A DNA stretch of 64,000 nucleotides from Cohnella ginsengisoli (GCF_029525555.1 NZ_JAPDHZ010000004.1:1-64000); one strand, 5' to 3'. Positions 37,598 through 46,513 are shown, counted from the stretch's first letter. The notes: a model not told the origin generated them from the letters alone. A program made the numbers and translations.

Positions 37598-39098
37598 TCA
37601 GTCCCCGGACAAGCCGGTTTCCTTGATCATAACGTCGTGCGCGCCGCCCTCGACGAGGCTGGTCGCGGAGACGAGCGTGATGCGGGCCTCGCGATGCAGC
37701 TCGGGGATGCTGATCGCTCCGCAGTTGCACATGGTGGACTTGATTTTGCCGAGCGTCTTGTCCAGGTTCTCCTGCAGGCCGCCCGCGTATGGCACGTACG
37801 AGTCGACGCCTTCCTCGAACAGCAGGTTTTCCTTGCCGCCACTGTCGTATCGCTGCCAATTGCGCGCGCGGTTCGAGCCTTCGCCCCAGAATTCCTTCAC
37901 GAAGTTGTTGCCGACCTTCAGCTTGCGCGTCGGACTCTCGTCGAACCTGGCGAAGTAACGGCCCATCATGACGAAGTCGGCGCCCATGGCCAGCGCGAGC
38001 GTGATGTGGTAATCGTGCACGATCCCGCCGTCGGAACAGAGGGGGACGTAGATGCCGGTCTCCTGATAATAACGGTCGCGTTCCTCGGCGACCTCGATCA
38101 GCGCGGAAGCCTGGCCGCGGCCGATGCCTTTTTTGCTCGCGGGTGATGCAGATGGAGCCGCCGCCGATCCCGACTTTAACGAAGTCGGCGCCTGCCTCTA
38201 CCAGATACCTGAAGCCTTCGCGGTCGACGATATTGCCGGCGCCGACAGGGATGTCGAAGTTCGACTTAATATATTCGATCGTATCGCGCTGCCATTCGCT
38301 GTAGCCGTCGGAGGCATCGATGACGAGGATGTCCGCGCCGGCCGCTACGAGGGCGGGCACGCGCTCTTTATAGTCGCGGGTGTTGATGCCTGCGCCGACG
38401 ACGTAGCTCTTGTTGGCGTCGAGCAGTTGAAGGGGATATTCTTTGTGGGCGTCGTAATCTTTGCGGAAAACGAGGTGCTCGAGCCGCTGCGACTCGTCCA
38501 CGACCGGCAGGACGTTGAGCTTGTGCTCCCAAATGAGGTCGTTCGCTTCGGGAAGCGAGATGCCCGAGCGTCCGCAGACGAGCGAAGCGTAGGGCGTCAT
38601 AAAAGATCGAATCGGTTTGTCGGACGGATCGCGGCTGTCGCGGTAATCGCGGCTCGTGACGATGCCAAGCAGCTTGCCCCGCGGCGTGCCGTCGTCCGTG
38701 ATCGCGACGGTAGAATGTCCCGTCGATGCCTTGAGCGCCTTGACGTCGGCGAGCGTATGATCCGGCGTGAGGTTGGAGCGGCTCGCGACGAAGCCGGCCT
38801 TGAACGATTTGACTTTGCCGACCATGCTGGCTTGCTCGGTGACGGGCTGGGAACCGAAGATGAACGAGATGCCGCCGCTGCGGGCGAGGGCGACCGCCAT
38901 CGCGTTGTCGGAGACGGACTGCATGACGGCGGAGGAGAAGGGGATGTTGAGCGACAGGCGAGGCTGCTCGCCGCGGCCGTGCTTGACGATTGGCGTTCGA
39001 AGCGATACCCGTTCGGTCGTGCATTCGCGCCGCGTTAAGTTCGGGATCAGCAAATATTCGCTGAACGTGCGCGAAGGTTCGGTATAATATTTGGCCAC
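37598..39098 (-). CDS. guaB: IMP dehydrogenase GuaB, frame break
   Basis: Oxidises IMP to XMP with NAD, the committed step of guanine nucleotide synthesis. The TIM barrel is split by two CBS domains at about residues 95-220 (STVAITDDGTPRGKLLGIVT and LNVLPVVDE). The catalytic Cys is C317 in GGGSICITRE, and the substrate segments PLCSDGGIVHD and MGADFVMMGRYF follow. The frame breaks at the T6 run 38129-38134 (A6 on the coding strand). With five it reads REQKGIGRGQASA and gives 499 residues. The C-terminal half is unusually long and like the IMPDH branch with the GSNRARNW flap. Monocistronic. Confidence 0.92.
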
Positions 39099-39272
39099 TG
39101 TCTATCGTCCTCCCATAGCTCTCGCTCGATAAATTTTAACAATAGTAGCACGAGCGCGCGGGCTTGGCAACGGATGATTGCGAATCGCGGGTAATCTATC
39201 GGCAAACGCAGGACAGTGTGATAGGATATAGGGTGACGAAAGACGATTCTTTTTTCAATCGAGGTGCGAAAA

Positions 39273-40079
39273 ATGTCAGCGCTTACCCCAGAAGAACGGC
39301 TGCTCTGGCCGGATGGAGCTCCATACGCCAAAGGCGACACGCCGGAGGACCGGCCCGCTTTGTTTCCTTATTTGCTCGATGGGACCGGCCATCCGGTCGT
39401 CATCGTGGCGCCGGGCGGCGGCTACGGCATGCGGGCCGACCACGAAGGAGAGCCGATCGCGAAGTGGCTTAACGGCCTTGGCATCTCCGCCTTCGTGCTC
39501 CGTTACCGCGTCGCGCCGTACAAGCACCCTGCGCCGCTTACCGACGCACTGCGCGCTGTCCGTACGGTGCGCGCCCGCGCCTCGGAGTTTGGCATCGACG
39601 CGGGGCGCATCGGCCTGTTGGGCTTCTCGGCGGGCGGACATCTGGTCGCATCGGCCGGCACCCAGTGGGAGGGGCCGAATCCGGAAGCGTCGGACGAGAC
39701 CGATCGCGTATCCGACCGGCCGGACCTGATCGTGCTCTGTTACCCCGTGATCACGCTCCGGGATCCGCACACGCACGCGGGCAGCCGCCAGAACCTGCTC
39801 GGCGAGTCGCCTGAAGCGGCGCTCGTGGACGCGATGTCCGCGGAGCTCCGCGTGACGTCCGAGACGCCGCCGGCCTTCTTGTGGCACACGTCCGACGACG
39901 CCGCGGTACCGGTCGAGAACAGCCTCCTGTTCGCCGCGGCGCTGCGCGAGAAAGGCGTGCCGTTCGACCTGCACGTTTACAGCAGCGGGGTGCATGGCAT
40001 CGGCCTGGCGGAGGACCATCCGTTCGCCTCCGGCTGGACGTCGGCCGCCGCGGCCTGGCTGAAGACGCAAGGGTTTTAA
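39273..40079 (+). CDS. Alpha/beta hydrolase, BD-FAE/acetyl-xylan-esterase-like, 268 aa
   Basis: Predicted carbohydrate esterase. The oxyanion region is VAPGGGYGMRADHEG, the nucleophile Ser is in LLGFSAGGHLVAS, and the Asp and His lie in WHTSDDAAVPVENS and SSGVHGIGLAEDH. No signal peptide. The ATG at 39273 is chosen because GAGGTG lies seven bases upstream. It stands alone between guaB and a strong terminator. Deacetylation of imported xylo- or manno-oligosaccharides would fit the nearby glycosidases but is not shown. Confidence 0.85.
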   Translation: MSALTPEERLLWPDGAPYAKGDTPEDRPALFPYLLDGTGHPVVIVAPGGGYGMRADHEGEPIAKWLNGLGISAFVLRYRVAPYKHPAPLTDALRAVRTVRARASEFGIDAGRIGLLGFSAGGHLVASAGTQWEGPNPEASDETDRVSDRPDLIVLCYPVITLRDPHTHAGSRQNLLGESPEAALVDAMSAELRVTSETPPAFLWHTSDDAAVPVENSLLFAAALREKGVPFDLHVYSSGVHGIGLAEDHPFASGWTSAAAAWLKTQGF

Positions 40080-40097
40080 TTGGCGTTACGATCGTCA

Positions 40098-40138
40098 AAA
40101 GAAGGCTTGGTCCGGCCTATCCGGACCAAGCCTTCTTT
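40098..40138. terminator. Bidirectional terminator between convergent hydrolase genes
   Basis: AAAGAAGGCTTGGTCCGG and its exact complement form an 18-base-pair stem around CCTAT-type loop bases, flanked by A and T runs. Confidence 0.93.
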
Positions 40139-40155
40139 ATGCGGCGAATCCGCCG

Positions 40156-41016
40156 TTATAGAATCGGCGTCTGCTCCGGCGTTACCTCGATCGGCTCGGG
40201 CACGATGAGCGTATCCGCGAGAAACGCCGTCAGCCGCTCGCTGAACAACTGGCGCTCGTCGAACAGCATTGCGTGCCCGCTGTCCTCGAAACGGTGGAGC
40301 GTCGAGCCCGGAATGAGACGGTGCATCTCTTCGCCAAGCTCGAAGGGACAGATCTCGTCCTGAACGCCGTGGAAAATCGCCGTAGGGACACGGATGAGAG
40401 GAAGATCCTCCCGCAGGTCCTCCGTGCGCAGCGACTCGAGCGCCTTGTAAGTGCCGACGGCTGAAGCTTCGAAGGCAAGCGACTGCAGCCATGAGGCCAT
40501 GCCCGAGCTCGGCTTGGCCGCCGTCAGCATTTTGCCGAATTGGGCGGCGAGCGCCGGCCGGTCCGCGTACGCCTGAAGGATCATGTCGTCGACCTTGTCG
40601 GGCGGCGTGCCGAGGACGAAGTCTTCGCGCTGCACGAACGAAGGCGCGGCTGCACCGGCCAGCACCAATTTGGAGATGCCGTGTCCCGAATGGCGGGCCA
40701 TGTACCGCGCGGCGACCGCGCCACCAAGCGAAAAGCCGACGAGCGTCGCGCCGGTTATGCCGAGACGGTCGACAACGGCTTTGACGTCGTCCGCCAGGCT
40801 GCAATAATTGTAGCCGTCCCAGGACGCGTCGGACTTGCCGAAGCCGCGCAGATCGATGCCGATGCACCGGTAGCCGAGCCTAGGCAGCTCCATGAATTGA
40901 TATTCGAACATTTTGTGATTGAGCGGCCAGCCGTGAAGGAAAATGACGGGCGTGCCAGCTCCGATATCCTCGACGTAAATACGGACGCCTTGCTCGCTTT
41001 CCACGTAATGCGACAT
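40156..41016 (-). CDS. Alpha/beta hydrolase, haloperoxidase-like, 286 aa
   Basis: Classical alpha/beta hydrolase. HGWPLNHKMF holds the oxyanion hole, GFSLGG is the nucleophile elbow at about residues 94-99, and DEICPF and SGHAMLFDE hold the Asp and His. Non-heme haloperoxidase or general esterase annotation is usual for this group. No signal peptide. The GGAGG ribosome site is six to ten bases upstream. Physiological substrate unknown. Confidence 0.85.
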   Translation of the reverse strand: MSHYVESEQGVRIYVEDIGAGTPVIFLHGWPLNHKMFEYQFMELPRLGYRCIGIDLRGFGKSDASWDGYNYCSLADDVKAVVDRLGITGATLVGFSLGGAVAARYMARHSGHGISKLVLAGAAAPSFVQREDFVLGTPPDKVDDMILQAYADRPALAAQFGKMLTAAKPSSGMASWLQSLAFEASAVGTYKALESLRTEDLREDLPLIRVPTAIFHGVQDEICPFELGEEMHRLIPGSTLHRFEDSGHAMLFDERQLFSERLTAFLADTLIVPEPIEVTPEQTPIL

Positions 41017-41252
41017 CGCGATCCCTCCTGCTCTGATTGAACTCCGCTAGCGAATCGGCGAGGCTCGAGACCCGTTGACAGCGGTCCGTTCAAATGTCCT
41101 TACCCTCGTCTTGGCAACCTCACGCTGAAGCGCGGATCAAGACATGTTCAAGAGGGACGATGCCGCCTCGGGTCTTGTCCCGCGCGCATACGCTGTACGG
41201 AGTCTGCCGGCGGATCCCGGACGAACGTACGGCTCGGGGGGGAGGGAAGGGG

Positions 41253-41661
41253 ATGTCTTGGACGTTGAACTGCGCGGTTGCCGTGGCCGGCTCGGTGCTG
41301 ACTTTCGCATTCGGCATGTGGAGCGAAGCGCTGACGCTGCTAGTCGTCGCGATGGGCGTCGATTATGTGACGGGCGTGTACGCGGCAGTCCGGTCCGGTC
41401 CCGGCCTGAACAGTCGGACGGGCTTCAGGGGATTGGCTAAAAAAAGGCTTGATGCTGCTCGTGCTGCTCGTTTGCCATCGCATCGACCAATTGCTGGGCA
41501 TGAACGCCGTGATGGGAGGCGCGACTTATTTTTATTTGGCGAACGAACTGATCTCCATCATAGAAAACTGCGGCCGGCTCGGCTTGCCGCTTCCGGAGCG
41601 GTTGAAGCAGGCTGTTCAGATCTTGAAAAGCAAAAGCAAGGACGATGATTTAAAATCGTAA
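41253..41661 (+). CDS. Phage holin-family membrane protein, frame break
   Basis: Small holin (TcdE/BhlA-like, phage holin 4 type) with three hydrophobic segments. It starts MSWTLNCAVAV, and the conserved VVAMGVDYVTGVYAAV and FRGLAKKGLMLLVLLV segments are visible. The A7 run at 41439-41445 is one base too long; with six the protein is 135 residues. The ATG follows GGAGGGAAGGGG. No endolysin or other phage gene is adjacent, so this is a solitary holin, perhaps used for export of a peptidoglycan hydrolase or as a relic. Confidence 0.8.
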
Positions 41662-41716
41662 AAATGGCAAAAATTATTAACGGATCGTTCATTAAATTGT
41701 CAAAAGTGAAAAAAAG

Positions 41717-41737
41717 TTGACGCTTTCACGTCGTCAA
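41717..41737. promoter_or_regulatory. Inverted repeat upstream of the cupredoxin gene
   Basis: TTGACG-N9-CGTCAA lies just ahead of the candidate promoter at 41741. It could be an operator; the binding protein is unknown. Confidence 0.3.
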
Positions 41738-41740
41738 TAG

Positions 41741-41770
41741 TTGAGTTGAAGCGCCCCTTTTAGGTAATAT
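41741..41770 (+). promoter_or_regulatory. Candidate promoter of the cupredoxin gene
   Basis: TTGAGT, 18 bases, TAATAT, placed 39 bases ahead of the ATG at 41809. Confidence 0.45.
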
Positions 41771-41808
41771 AAGAGGTAGACATTTCGAGGAAGCAGGGGG
41801 GAGCAACG

Positions 41809-42204
41809 ATGTTTAAATGGATCATGCCGGCATTGCTTGTCGTGGCCTGTCTTTTTGCTGTGTACCTCTTGGCTAACGATCTGCCGGCGAAGCCCGAGAG
41901 CGAGGACGCAGGTTTGGCCGAAGGCCAGGAATTGCTGAAGATCACCGCGACATCGGCAGGGTACAAGTTCGACCAAGCGGAGTATCACGTGAAGGCCGGC
42001 ACCAACTACAAGATCAAATTTTCGAACAAGCTTGGCGTGCACGGCGCGGGTATCGAAGCTGCCGGCCTTGAGCTGAGCGCCGACAAGCCGGAAGCGGACT
42101 ATACGTTCCCCGAGAGCGACAAGGGCAAGACGATCGAGCTGCACTGCACCATCATGTGCGGACAAGGCCACTCGACGATGAAGTCCACGATCGTCGTCGA
42201 ATAA
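41809..42204 (+). CDS. Membrane-anchored CuA-type cupredoxin, 131 aa
   Basis: Copper electron-transfer or copper-handling protein like the CuA domain of cytochrome oxidase subunit II. Residues 5-23 form one membrane anchor. All CuA ligands seem present: H78 (GVHGAGI), C113, C117, H121 and M124 in HCTIMCGQGHSTM. It is a free-standing domain with no oxidase subunits adjacent. Ribosome site GCAGGGGGGAG. Such proteins may donate electrons to a nitrous-oxide reductase or oxidase, or deliver copper. Which one applies cannot be told here. Confidence 0.85.
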   Translation: MFKWIMPALLVVACLFAVYLLANDLPAKPESEDAGLAEGQELLKITATSAGYKFDQAEYHVKAGTNYKIKFSNKLGVHGAGIEAAGLELSADKPEADYTFPESDKGKTIELHCTIMCGQGHSTMKSTIVVE

Positions 42205-42223
42205 CGATCCTTGCGCAAAGGAG

Positions 42224-42252
42224 AAAGGAGCCGTTGCCGGCTCCTTTTTTTC
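42224..42252 (+). terminator. Terminator of the cupredoxin gene
   Basis: AAAGGAGCCG and CGGCTCCTTT pair around TTGC, followed by a run of seven T residues. Confidence 0.92.
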
Positions 42253-42278
42253 ATAAGGCAGTTTGCCCGCGGCGACCG

Positions 42279-42530
42279 TCAGGCGCTTCTTCGCCGGTAG
42301 AGCTTTGCGATCAAGTAGTCGCAAACCGCTCCGATGACGGCGTAGCTGAGCACGGTGAGCGCGTACATACCCATCACGCTGACCTTATGAATGTCGCCGA
42401 ACAGCTCCACGAACCAGATGGGCACGCTGAACATGAACAAAAAGGCGTTGTGGGGATCGTATCCCGTCGCGTTGAACAAGCATAGCGCAAGTCCGATCAC
42501 CGTGAACACGATCGTATAAGTGAGCCGCAT
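42279..42530 (-). CDS. Small membrane protein, 83 aa
   Basis: Two to three hydrophobic segments (residues 3-20, 28-43 and 50-72) and a basic C-terminus (LIAKLYRRRSA). The start is the ATG at 42530 with GGAAGGAGG upstream; a longer frame back to 42773 would pass over that site. No family recognised. Confidence 0.65.
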   Translation of the reverse strand: MRLTYTIVFTVIGLALCLFNATGYDPHNAFLFMFSVPIWFVELFGDIHKVSVMGMYALTVLSYAVIGAVCDYLIAKLYRRRSA

Positions 42531-42648
42531 GACCTGCCTCCTTCCGCGGCGTCCAGCGAGAATGCGTATAGTATGCGCGTCGCGCCGGGCGGACATGCGG
42601 GATAGCCGGACGGATCCATGCGCACAATCCAGAAAGGGGACAAAAAAA

Positions 42649-42936
42649 ATGCTGACCCATATCGTATTGTTTAAATTGAAGGACCGCAGCCCCGAGAGCG
42701 TCGCCAAGACGGCGGCGGTGCTCCGCAACATGGAAGGGAAGATCGAACAGCTGCTGTCGATCGAGGTCGGCACGGACGTCGTTCATTCCGAGCGTTCCTA
42801 CGACGTTTCGCTCGTGACGAAGTTCGCCTCCCTTGAGGACATGCAGGCGTACCAGGTGCATCCCGAGCACAAAAAGGTCATCGAGCATATGACGGTCGCT
42901 CGCGAAGCGCAAGCCGTCGTCGATTACGAGAGCTAA
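42649..42936 (+). CDS. Dabb-family stress-responsive alpha/beta barrel protein, 95 aa
   Basis: Small ferredoxin-like dimeric barrel. The start MLTHIVLFKLKDRS, the central TDVVHSERSYDVSLVTKF and the end VHPEHKKVIEH are the family pattern. Members are found among stress-induced proteins, and some bind or modify hydrophobic polyketides. No catalytic role can be assigned from sequence. GAAAGGGGAC upstream of the ATG is the ribosome site. A small membrane peptide and a DUF86 gene follow closely and may be co-transcribed. Confidence 0.85.
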   Translation: MLTHIVLFKLKDRSPESVAKTAAVLRNMEGKIEQLLSIEVGTDVVHSERSYDVSLVTKFASLEDMQAYQVHPEHKKVIEHMTVAREAQAVVDYES

Positions 42937-42948
42937 GGGGCGGAAGCA

Positions 42949-43086
42949 TTGAATACGACGACCGACTCCGGCGCCGGCGATCTGTACGAAATGATGACTT
43001 ATCTGCTGGTGATCATCATCAGCGCGTTGATCATGGTCTATTGGCTCCGGCGCAAAGGCCGCAAAAAGCGCGGCAAGAAAGATTGA
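42949..43086 (+). CDS. Small single-span membrane peptide, 45 aa
   Basis: Begins with TTG after GGGGCGGAAG. An acidic N-terminus of about 15 residues is followed by one membrane span (residues 16-33, YLLVIIISALIMVYWL) and a strongly basic tail (RRKGRKKRGKKD). It lies 12 bases after the Dabb gene and 10 before the DUF86 gene. Family not recognised. Confidence 0.5.
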   Translation: MNTTTDSGAGDLYEMMTYLLVIIISALIMVYWLRRKGRKKRGKKD

Positions 43087-43096
43087 GGGTGATGGC

Positions 43097-43537
43097 ATGT
43101 ACTACGTGAACAGAGAAGCGATCGCGAGCCGGCTGCGCTGCGTGCCGGATTTGGGCGACGCATCGTCCGGACTCGCGGCTTCATGGCAAGGCGATCTGTT
43201 GCAGGGGCTGGCGCAAGAGCGATGCCTGCATCTGGCGCTCGAGATCGTGACGGACGTCGGCAGCTTCCTCATCGACGGCTTCATGATGCGCGACGCGGGC
43301 AGCTACGAGGATATCGTCGGCGTCATCGGCGGCGAAGGGGTGATCGGCGAACGCTTGGCCGAGCGTCTGCGCGCGCTCGTATCGCTTCGCAGGCCGCTCG
43401 TCCAGGACTACGACCTGTGGCAACGGCAGCAGCTTCATCCGCTTACGGGCGAGCTTAAGGAGCTGTTGGATTCGTTTTCCGAATCGGTAAAACAATACTT
43501 GACCAGCGAGCTCGATCCTTGGGAGCAGCCTCGTTGA
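43097..43537 (+). CDS. DUF86/HepT-like HEPN protein (YutE-like), 146 aa
   Basis: HEPN-fold protein related to HepT ribonuclease toxins and to YutE of Bacillus. The all-helical family pattern is visible (LALEIVTDVGSFLIDG, SYEDIVGVIGG). The usual catalytic motif R-x4-H-x-Y appears as RRPLVQDY, that is R-x4-Q-x-Y, so the key His is replaced by Gln. No MNT nucleotidyltransferase antitoxin gene lies beside it. A housekeeping non-toxic role is more likely than a toxin-antitoxin module. Confidence 0.8.
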   Translation: MYYVNREAIASRLRCVPDLGDASSGLAASWQGDLLQGLAQERCLHLALEIVTDVGSFLIDGFMMRDAGSYEDIVGVIGGEGVIGERLAERLRALVSLRRPLVQDYDLWQRQQLHPLTGELKELLDSFSESVKQYLTSELDPWEQPR

Positions 43538-43639
43538 CGAGGATTGGCAATTTACGCTGCCCGCTTATTCCTATACAATAGGAGCATAAGCGGGCGGCTT
43601 TTTTGGTTTGGCGCCGTTCGCACGTGGGAGGAGAGGCCT

Positions 43640-44305
43640 ATGCTGCCGCACGAAGACGGAAGGACAACACGCCAGCAGCTGCTTCAGACGCTCCGTACGG
43701 GCGGGGGCGGCAGCATCGCCTCGCTCTCGCAGGCGCTGTCGATCACGGAGATGGGCGTCCGCCGCCACGTGCAGGCGCTGGAGCGCGAGGGACTCGTCGA
43801 AGCCGAGACGGTTAAGCAAGCGATGGGCAGGCCCGTTTCCATCTACCGACTGACGCCGCGCGCGGACGATCTGTTTCCCAAAAACTATCCGCAGCTCGCG
43901 CTGGATCTGCTCGGAGAGCTCGATGACGAGCCCGCGGGCGAGGCGATCATCGGCCGCATGTTCGCGGGACGCCGCGACAAGCTCATCGCCAGGCACAAGT
44001 CGGCGATGGCCGGCGCGACGCTCGAGGAGCGGGTGGCCGAGCTGGCCGCGATCCAGCAGGCCGGCGGCTATATGTCCCATTGGGAGCGGGACGGGACGAC
44101 GGGCGAACGGTTTACGCTGTACGAGTACAACTGCCCGATCGCCCAGGTCGCGGGCAAGTACCGCGAGGCGTGCCGCTGCGAGCAGCAGCTGTTCGAGGCG
44201 CTGCTGGGCGCAGAGGTCAAGCGGACCGAATGCATCGCGGACGGCGGGGCGAAATGCGCTTATGCGATCCGGCGTCCGGCGAAGGAACGGGCTGCGACTT
44301 CTTAA
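43640..44305 (+). CDS. SufR-like iron-sulfur HTH regulator, 221 aa
   Basis: DeoR/ArsR-like winged-helix regulator with a C-terminal Cys-rich sensor. The N-terminal HTH is SIASLSQALSITEMGVRRH with a wing ending GRPVSIYRLT. The Cys array is C165, C178, C180, C198 and C206 (YNCPIAQV, ACRCEQ, RTECIA, AKCAYAI), like the cluster-binding region of SufR-type proteins. It is predicted to bind an Fe-S cluster and to sense iron-sulfur or oxidative status. The suf operon is not in the window. Start ATG after GGGAGGAGAGG. Confidence 0.82.
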   Translation: MLPHEDGRTTRQQLLQTLRTGGGGSIASLSQALSITEMGVRRHVQALEREGLVEAETVKQAMGRPVSIYRLTPRADDLFPKNYPQLALDLLGELDDEPAGEAIIGRMFAGRRDKLIARHKSAMAGATLEERVAELAAIQQAGGYMSHWERDGTTGERFTLYEYNCPIAQVAGKYREACRCEQQLFEALLGAEVKRTECIADGGAKCAYAIRRPAKERAATS

Positions 44306-44329
44306 AATCGCGAATACTGGCACAGACGT

Positions 44330-44366
44330 AGCCGGCGGAGGCGGTAAAGCTTCCGGCCGGCTTTTT
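44330..44366 (+). terminator. Terminator of the Fe-S regulator gene
   Basis: AGCCGGC and GCCGGCT pair with an inner GGAGG/CTTCC-type contact and lead into TTTTTGC. Confidence 0.78.
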
Positions 44367-44581
44367 GCTGCGCTGCAGCAGCATATTCTCGCGATTTGCA
44401 AGAGGAGGAATGAGCGCTAACGGCGGCGCTGATAGCAGATCCAAGTGGCGACCGAACGGCACGATAAAAATAAAGCTTGTCCGATGTGTCAGGACGGGCC
44501 GGATATTCTTATACTGTGTTAAGCGCATGGGCGGATGCCCGGCTTCACGAGCGAAGGTTCGATTCGGAAGGAGGAGAGACG

Positions 44582-44998
44582 ATGGCTTGGACGATCGCAG
44601 GATACGCTGCGGCGGTCATGTTTGCGGCCGTGGCGGTCGCGGCGCTGCTCGCAGGGATGTCGGCGGCGCGCGCGCTGAACGCCTGCAGGGAGGCGGCCAA
44701 GACGCTGGAGGCGGAGGGCGCCGAATCGCTGCGGCAGATGCGCAGGCTGGCGTCAGGCGCTGCGGAGGCCGCGGAGCTGTGCCGCGGCGCGGCGAGGTCC
44801 GCGGCAAGGCTGGCCGAGGGCGGCAGGGCGTTCGGCGAAGCCGCTGCCCGCTCCGCCGAGACTGCGGCGGCCTTCCTGGATGCCTGGCGCGGACGGTTCG
44901 TCCGCTGGACGCAGGGCGACGCAGATTCGGCCGACGAGCAAGGCGGCGGATCGTCCCGCGAAGTCTCTCCTTCCGAAGGCGAAGGCAGGACCGGCTGA
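44582..44998 (+). CDS. DUF948-like (YtxG-like) membrane protein, 138 aa
   Basis: One N-terminal membrane span (residues 5-25) followed by a long Ala-rich helical region with repeated AARSAA-type heptads and a hydrophilic tail. This is the pattern of the DUF948/YtxG general-stress proteins. GGAGGAGAGACG precedes the ATG. Sixty bases separate it from the YtxH gene, as in the ytxG-ytxH pair of Bacillus, which belongs to the sigma-B regulon. No sigma-B promoter was recognised here. Confidence 0.72.
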   Translation: MAWTIAGYAAAVMFAAVAVAALLAGMSAARALNACREAAKTLEAEGAESLRQMRRLASGAAEAAELCRGAARSAARLAEGGRAFGEAAARSAETAAAFLDAWRGRFVRWTQGDADSADEQGGGSSREVSPSEGEGRTG

Positions 44999-45058
44999 CG
45001 CCGCAAGCGCGGATCCGACGCAAGGAACGACGGAATTCGAAAAACGGAGGGATTCACG

Positions 45059-45356
45059 ATGGCAGAACGCAAGGTTGTTAAATCATTCCTTTTTTGGCGC
45101 CCTGTCCGGCGCCGCGCTCGGCGCGGCAGCGGCGCTGCTCTTCGCGCCGAAGCCCGGCAAGGAGCTTCGCAAGGATATCGCGGAAACGGCCCAGCTCGTC
45201 GGCGCGAAGACGGCCGATCTCGGCAAGGCGGCGGGCAATGCCGCGCAGACGGCGGCGAAGAAGTCCGCGGATTGGGCCGGCGGCGTACGCGCCAAGTTCG
45301 CCAAGAAGAGCGCGGAGGAGAGCGCATCCGCATCCGGCGACGCCGAGGCGATCTGA
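45059..45356 (+). CDS. ytxH: YtxH-family protein, frame break
   Basis: Small stress-associated protein. MAERKVVKSFLFGALSG leads into the YtxH signature GAALGAAAALLFAPKPGKELR, a membrane-embedded glycine-rich helix, followed by an amphipathic Ala/Lys-rich helix (KTADLGKAAGNAAQTAAKKS). The T6 run at 45090-45095 is one base too long; with five the protein is 98 residues. ACGGAGGG is the ribosome site. Confidence 0.85.
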
Positions 45357-45525
45357 CTCAGGATCGCGATCTAAGCTGCAAGTCAGCGCCGTCCGGAGCG
45401 TCCGGGCGGCGCCGCTTCATGCCTTGAACCGCATCTGAATATGCGCTAATATGTAGGTACCTTTTGCGCGAAAATCTCATAATTTATCTAGATTCGTCAT
45501 CTCCTTAGCAGAAAGCGGTGTTCTC

Positions 45526-46341
45526 GTGCAACAAGCGATCGCAGTCCTGGACTCCGGCGTGGGCGGACTGACAGTCGTCAAAGAAGTGATGCGTCAGCTA
45601 CCCCGAGAGAAGATTTTATATTTCGGCGATACGGCGCGCACGCCTTACGGGTCCCGCTCAGCCGAGCAAGTGGTCGAATTTACCCGGGAGATTGTCGACT
45701 ATCTCGTCCAATTCAATCCGAAAATGATCGTCATCGCCTGCAATACGGCAACGGCCGTCGCGCTCGACGATATCACGAGCCGCGTCTCCGTGCCCGTCGT
45801 CGGCGTCATCGGTCCCGGCGCGCGCGCCGCGCTCGGACGCACGCGCACGGGCGTCATCGGCGTTATCGGGACGGAGGGCACGATACGCAGCGGCGCCTAC
45901 GAGGCGGCGCTGAACACGCTGTCGGGCGGCAGCGTCCAAGTCGTCAGCCGCGCTTGTCCGGGCTTCGTGCCGCTCGTGGAGGACGGCAACTTCCGGTCCG
46001 AGCGCACGCAGGCGATCGTGGAGTCGTCGCTCGCGCCGCTGCGGGGCAAGCACTTGGACAGCCTGATTCTGGGCTGTACCCATTATCCGTTCCTTGCCGA
46101 CGCGATATCCGAAGCGATGGGACCGGGCGTCGCGCTCATCAGCTCGGCCGACGAGACCGCCAGAGAGATCCGCTCGATCTTGGAGCGGTCCGGACAGCTT
46201 GCGGAGGCGGACGGCACGCCGCTGCACCAGTTTTTTTGCAGCGGGGATCCTGTCAAGTTCCGCGAGATTGCCCAGACCTGGCTCGGCGAGCAGATCCGGC
46301 TGACGCCTGTCGTCTGGCAGGTGCCGCATCTCGGCGCATAA
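45526..46341 (+). CDS. murI: Glutamate racemase MurI/RacE, 271 aa
   Basis: Interconverts L- and D-glutamate to supply D-Glu for peptidoglycan. The two catalytic cysteines are C72 (ACNTATA) and C184 (GCTHYPF). The N-terminal VLDSGVGGLTVV and the FGDTARTPYGSRS loop are conserved. GTG start with AGAAAGCGG upstream. Full length. It lies between stress genes and a peptidoglycan-active M14 peptidase. Confidence 0.96.
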   Translation: MQQAIAVLDSGVGGLTVVKEVMRQLPREKILYFGDTARTPYGSRSAEQVVEFTREIVDYLVQFNPKMIVIACNTATAVALDDITSRVSVPVVGVIGPGARAALGRTRTGVIGVIGTEGTIRSGAYEAALNTLSGGSVQVVSRACPGFVPLVEDGNFRSERTQAIVESSLAPLRGKHLDSLILGCTHYPFLADAISEAMGPGVALISSADETAREIRSILERSGQLAEADGTPLHQFFCSGDPVKFREIAQTWLGEQIRLTPVVWQVPHLGA

Positions 46342-46353
46342 GCATGCCAATTA

Positions 46354-46406
46354 CCGAAGCCTTCCGGTCGTCGCTCAGACGGCAGGAAGGCTTCGTTTTT
46401 ATTTTT
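46354..46406 (+). terminator. Terminator of murI
   Basis: CGAAGCCTTCC and GGAAGGCTTCG form an 11-base-pair stem, followed by TTTTTATTTTT. Confidence 0.92.
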
Positions 46407-46513
46407 CGCCGTCATATCCCTGCCTGCCGCGGCATACAAAAATATACCGCATCGACGCAAGGGGGAAGGCGAGCCTAGCGCTGCGCGCAGCGGACGCAGG
46501 GAGGGATCGTAAT

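Noticed and set aside
41253..41661. Prophage region
   Set aside because: Only the holin is phage-like; the neighbours are ordinary chromosomal genes.
43097..43537. HepT/MNT toxin-antitoxin module
   Set aside because: No nucleotidyltransferase gene is adjacent and the catalytic His is replaced.
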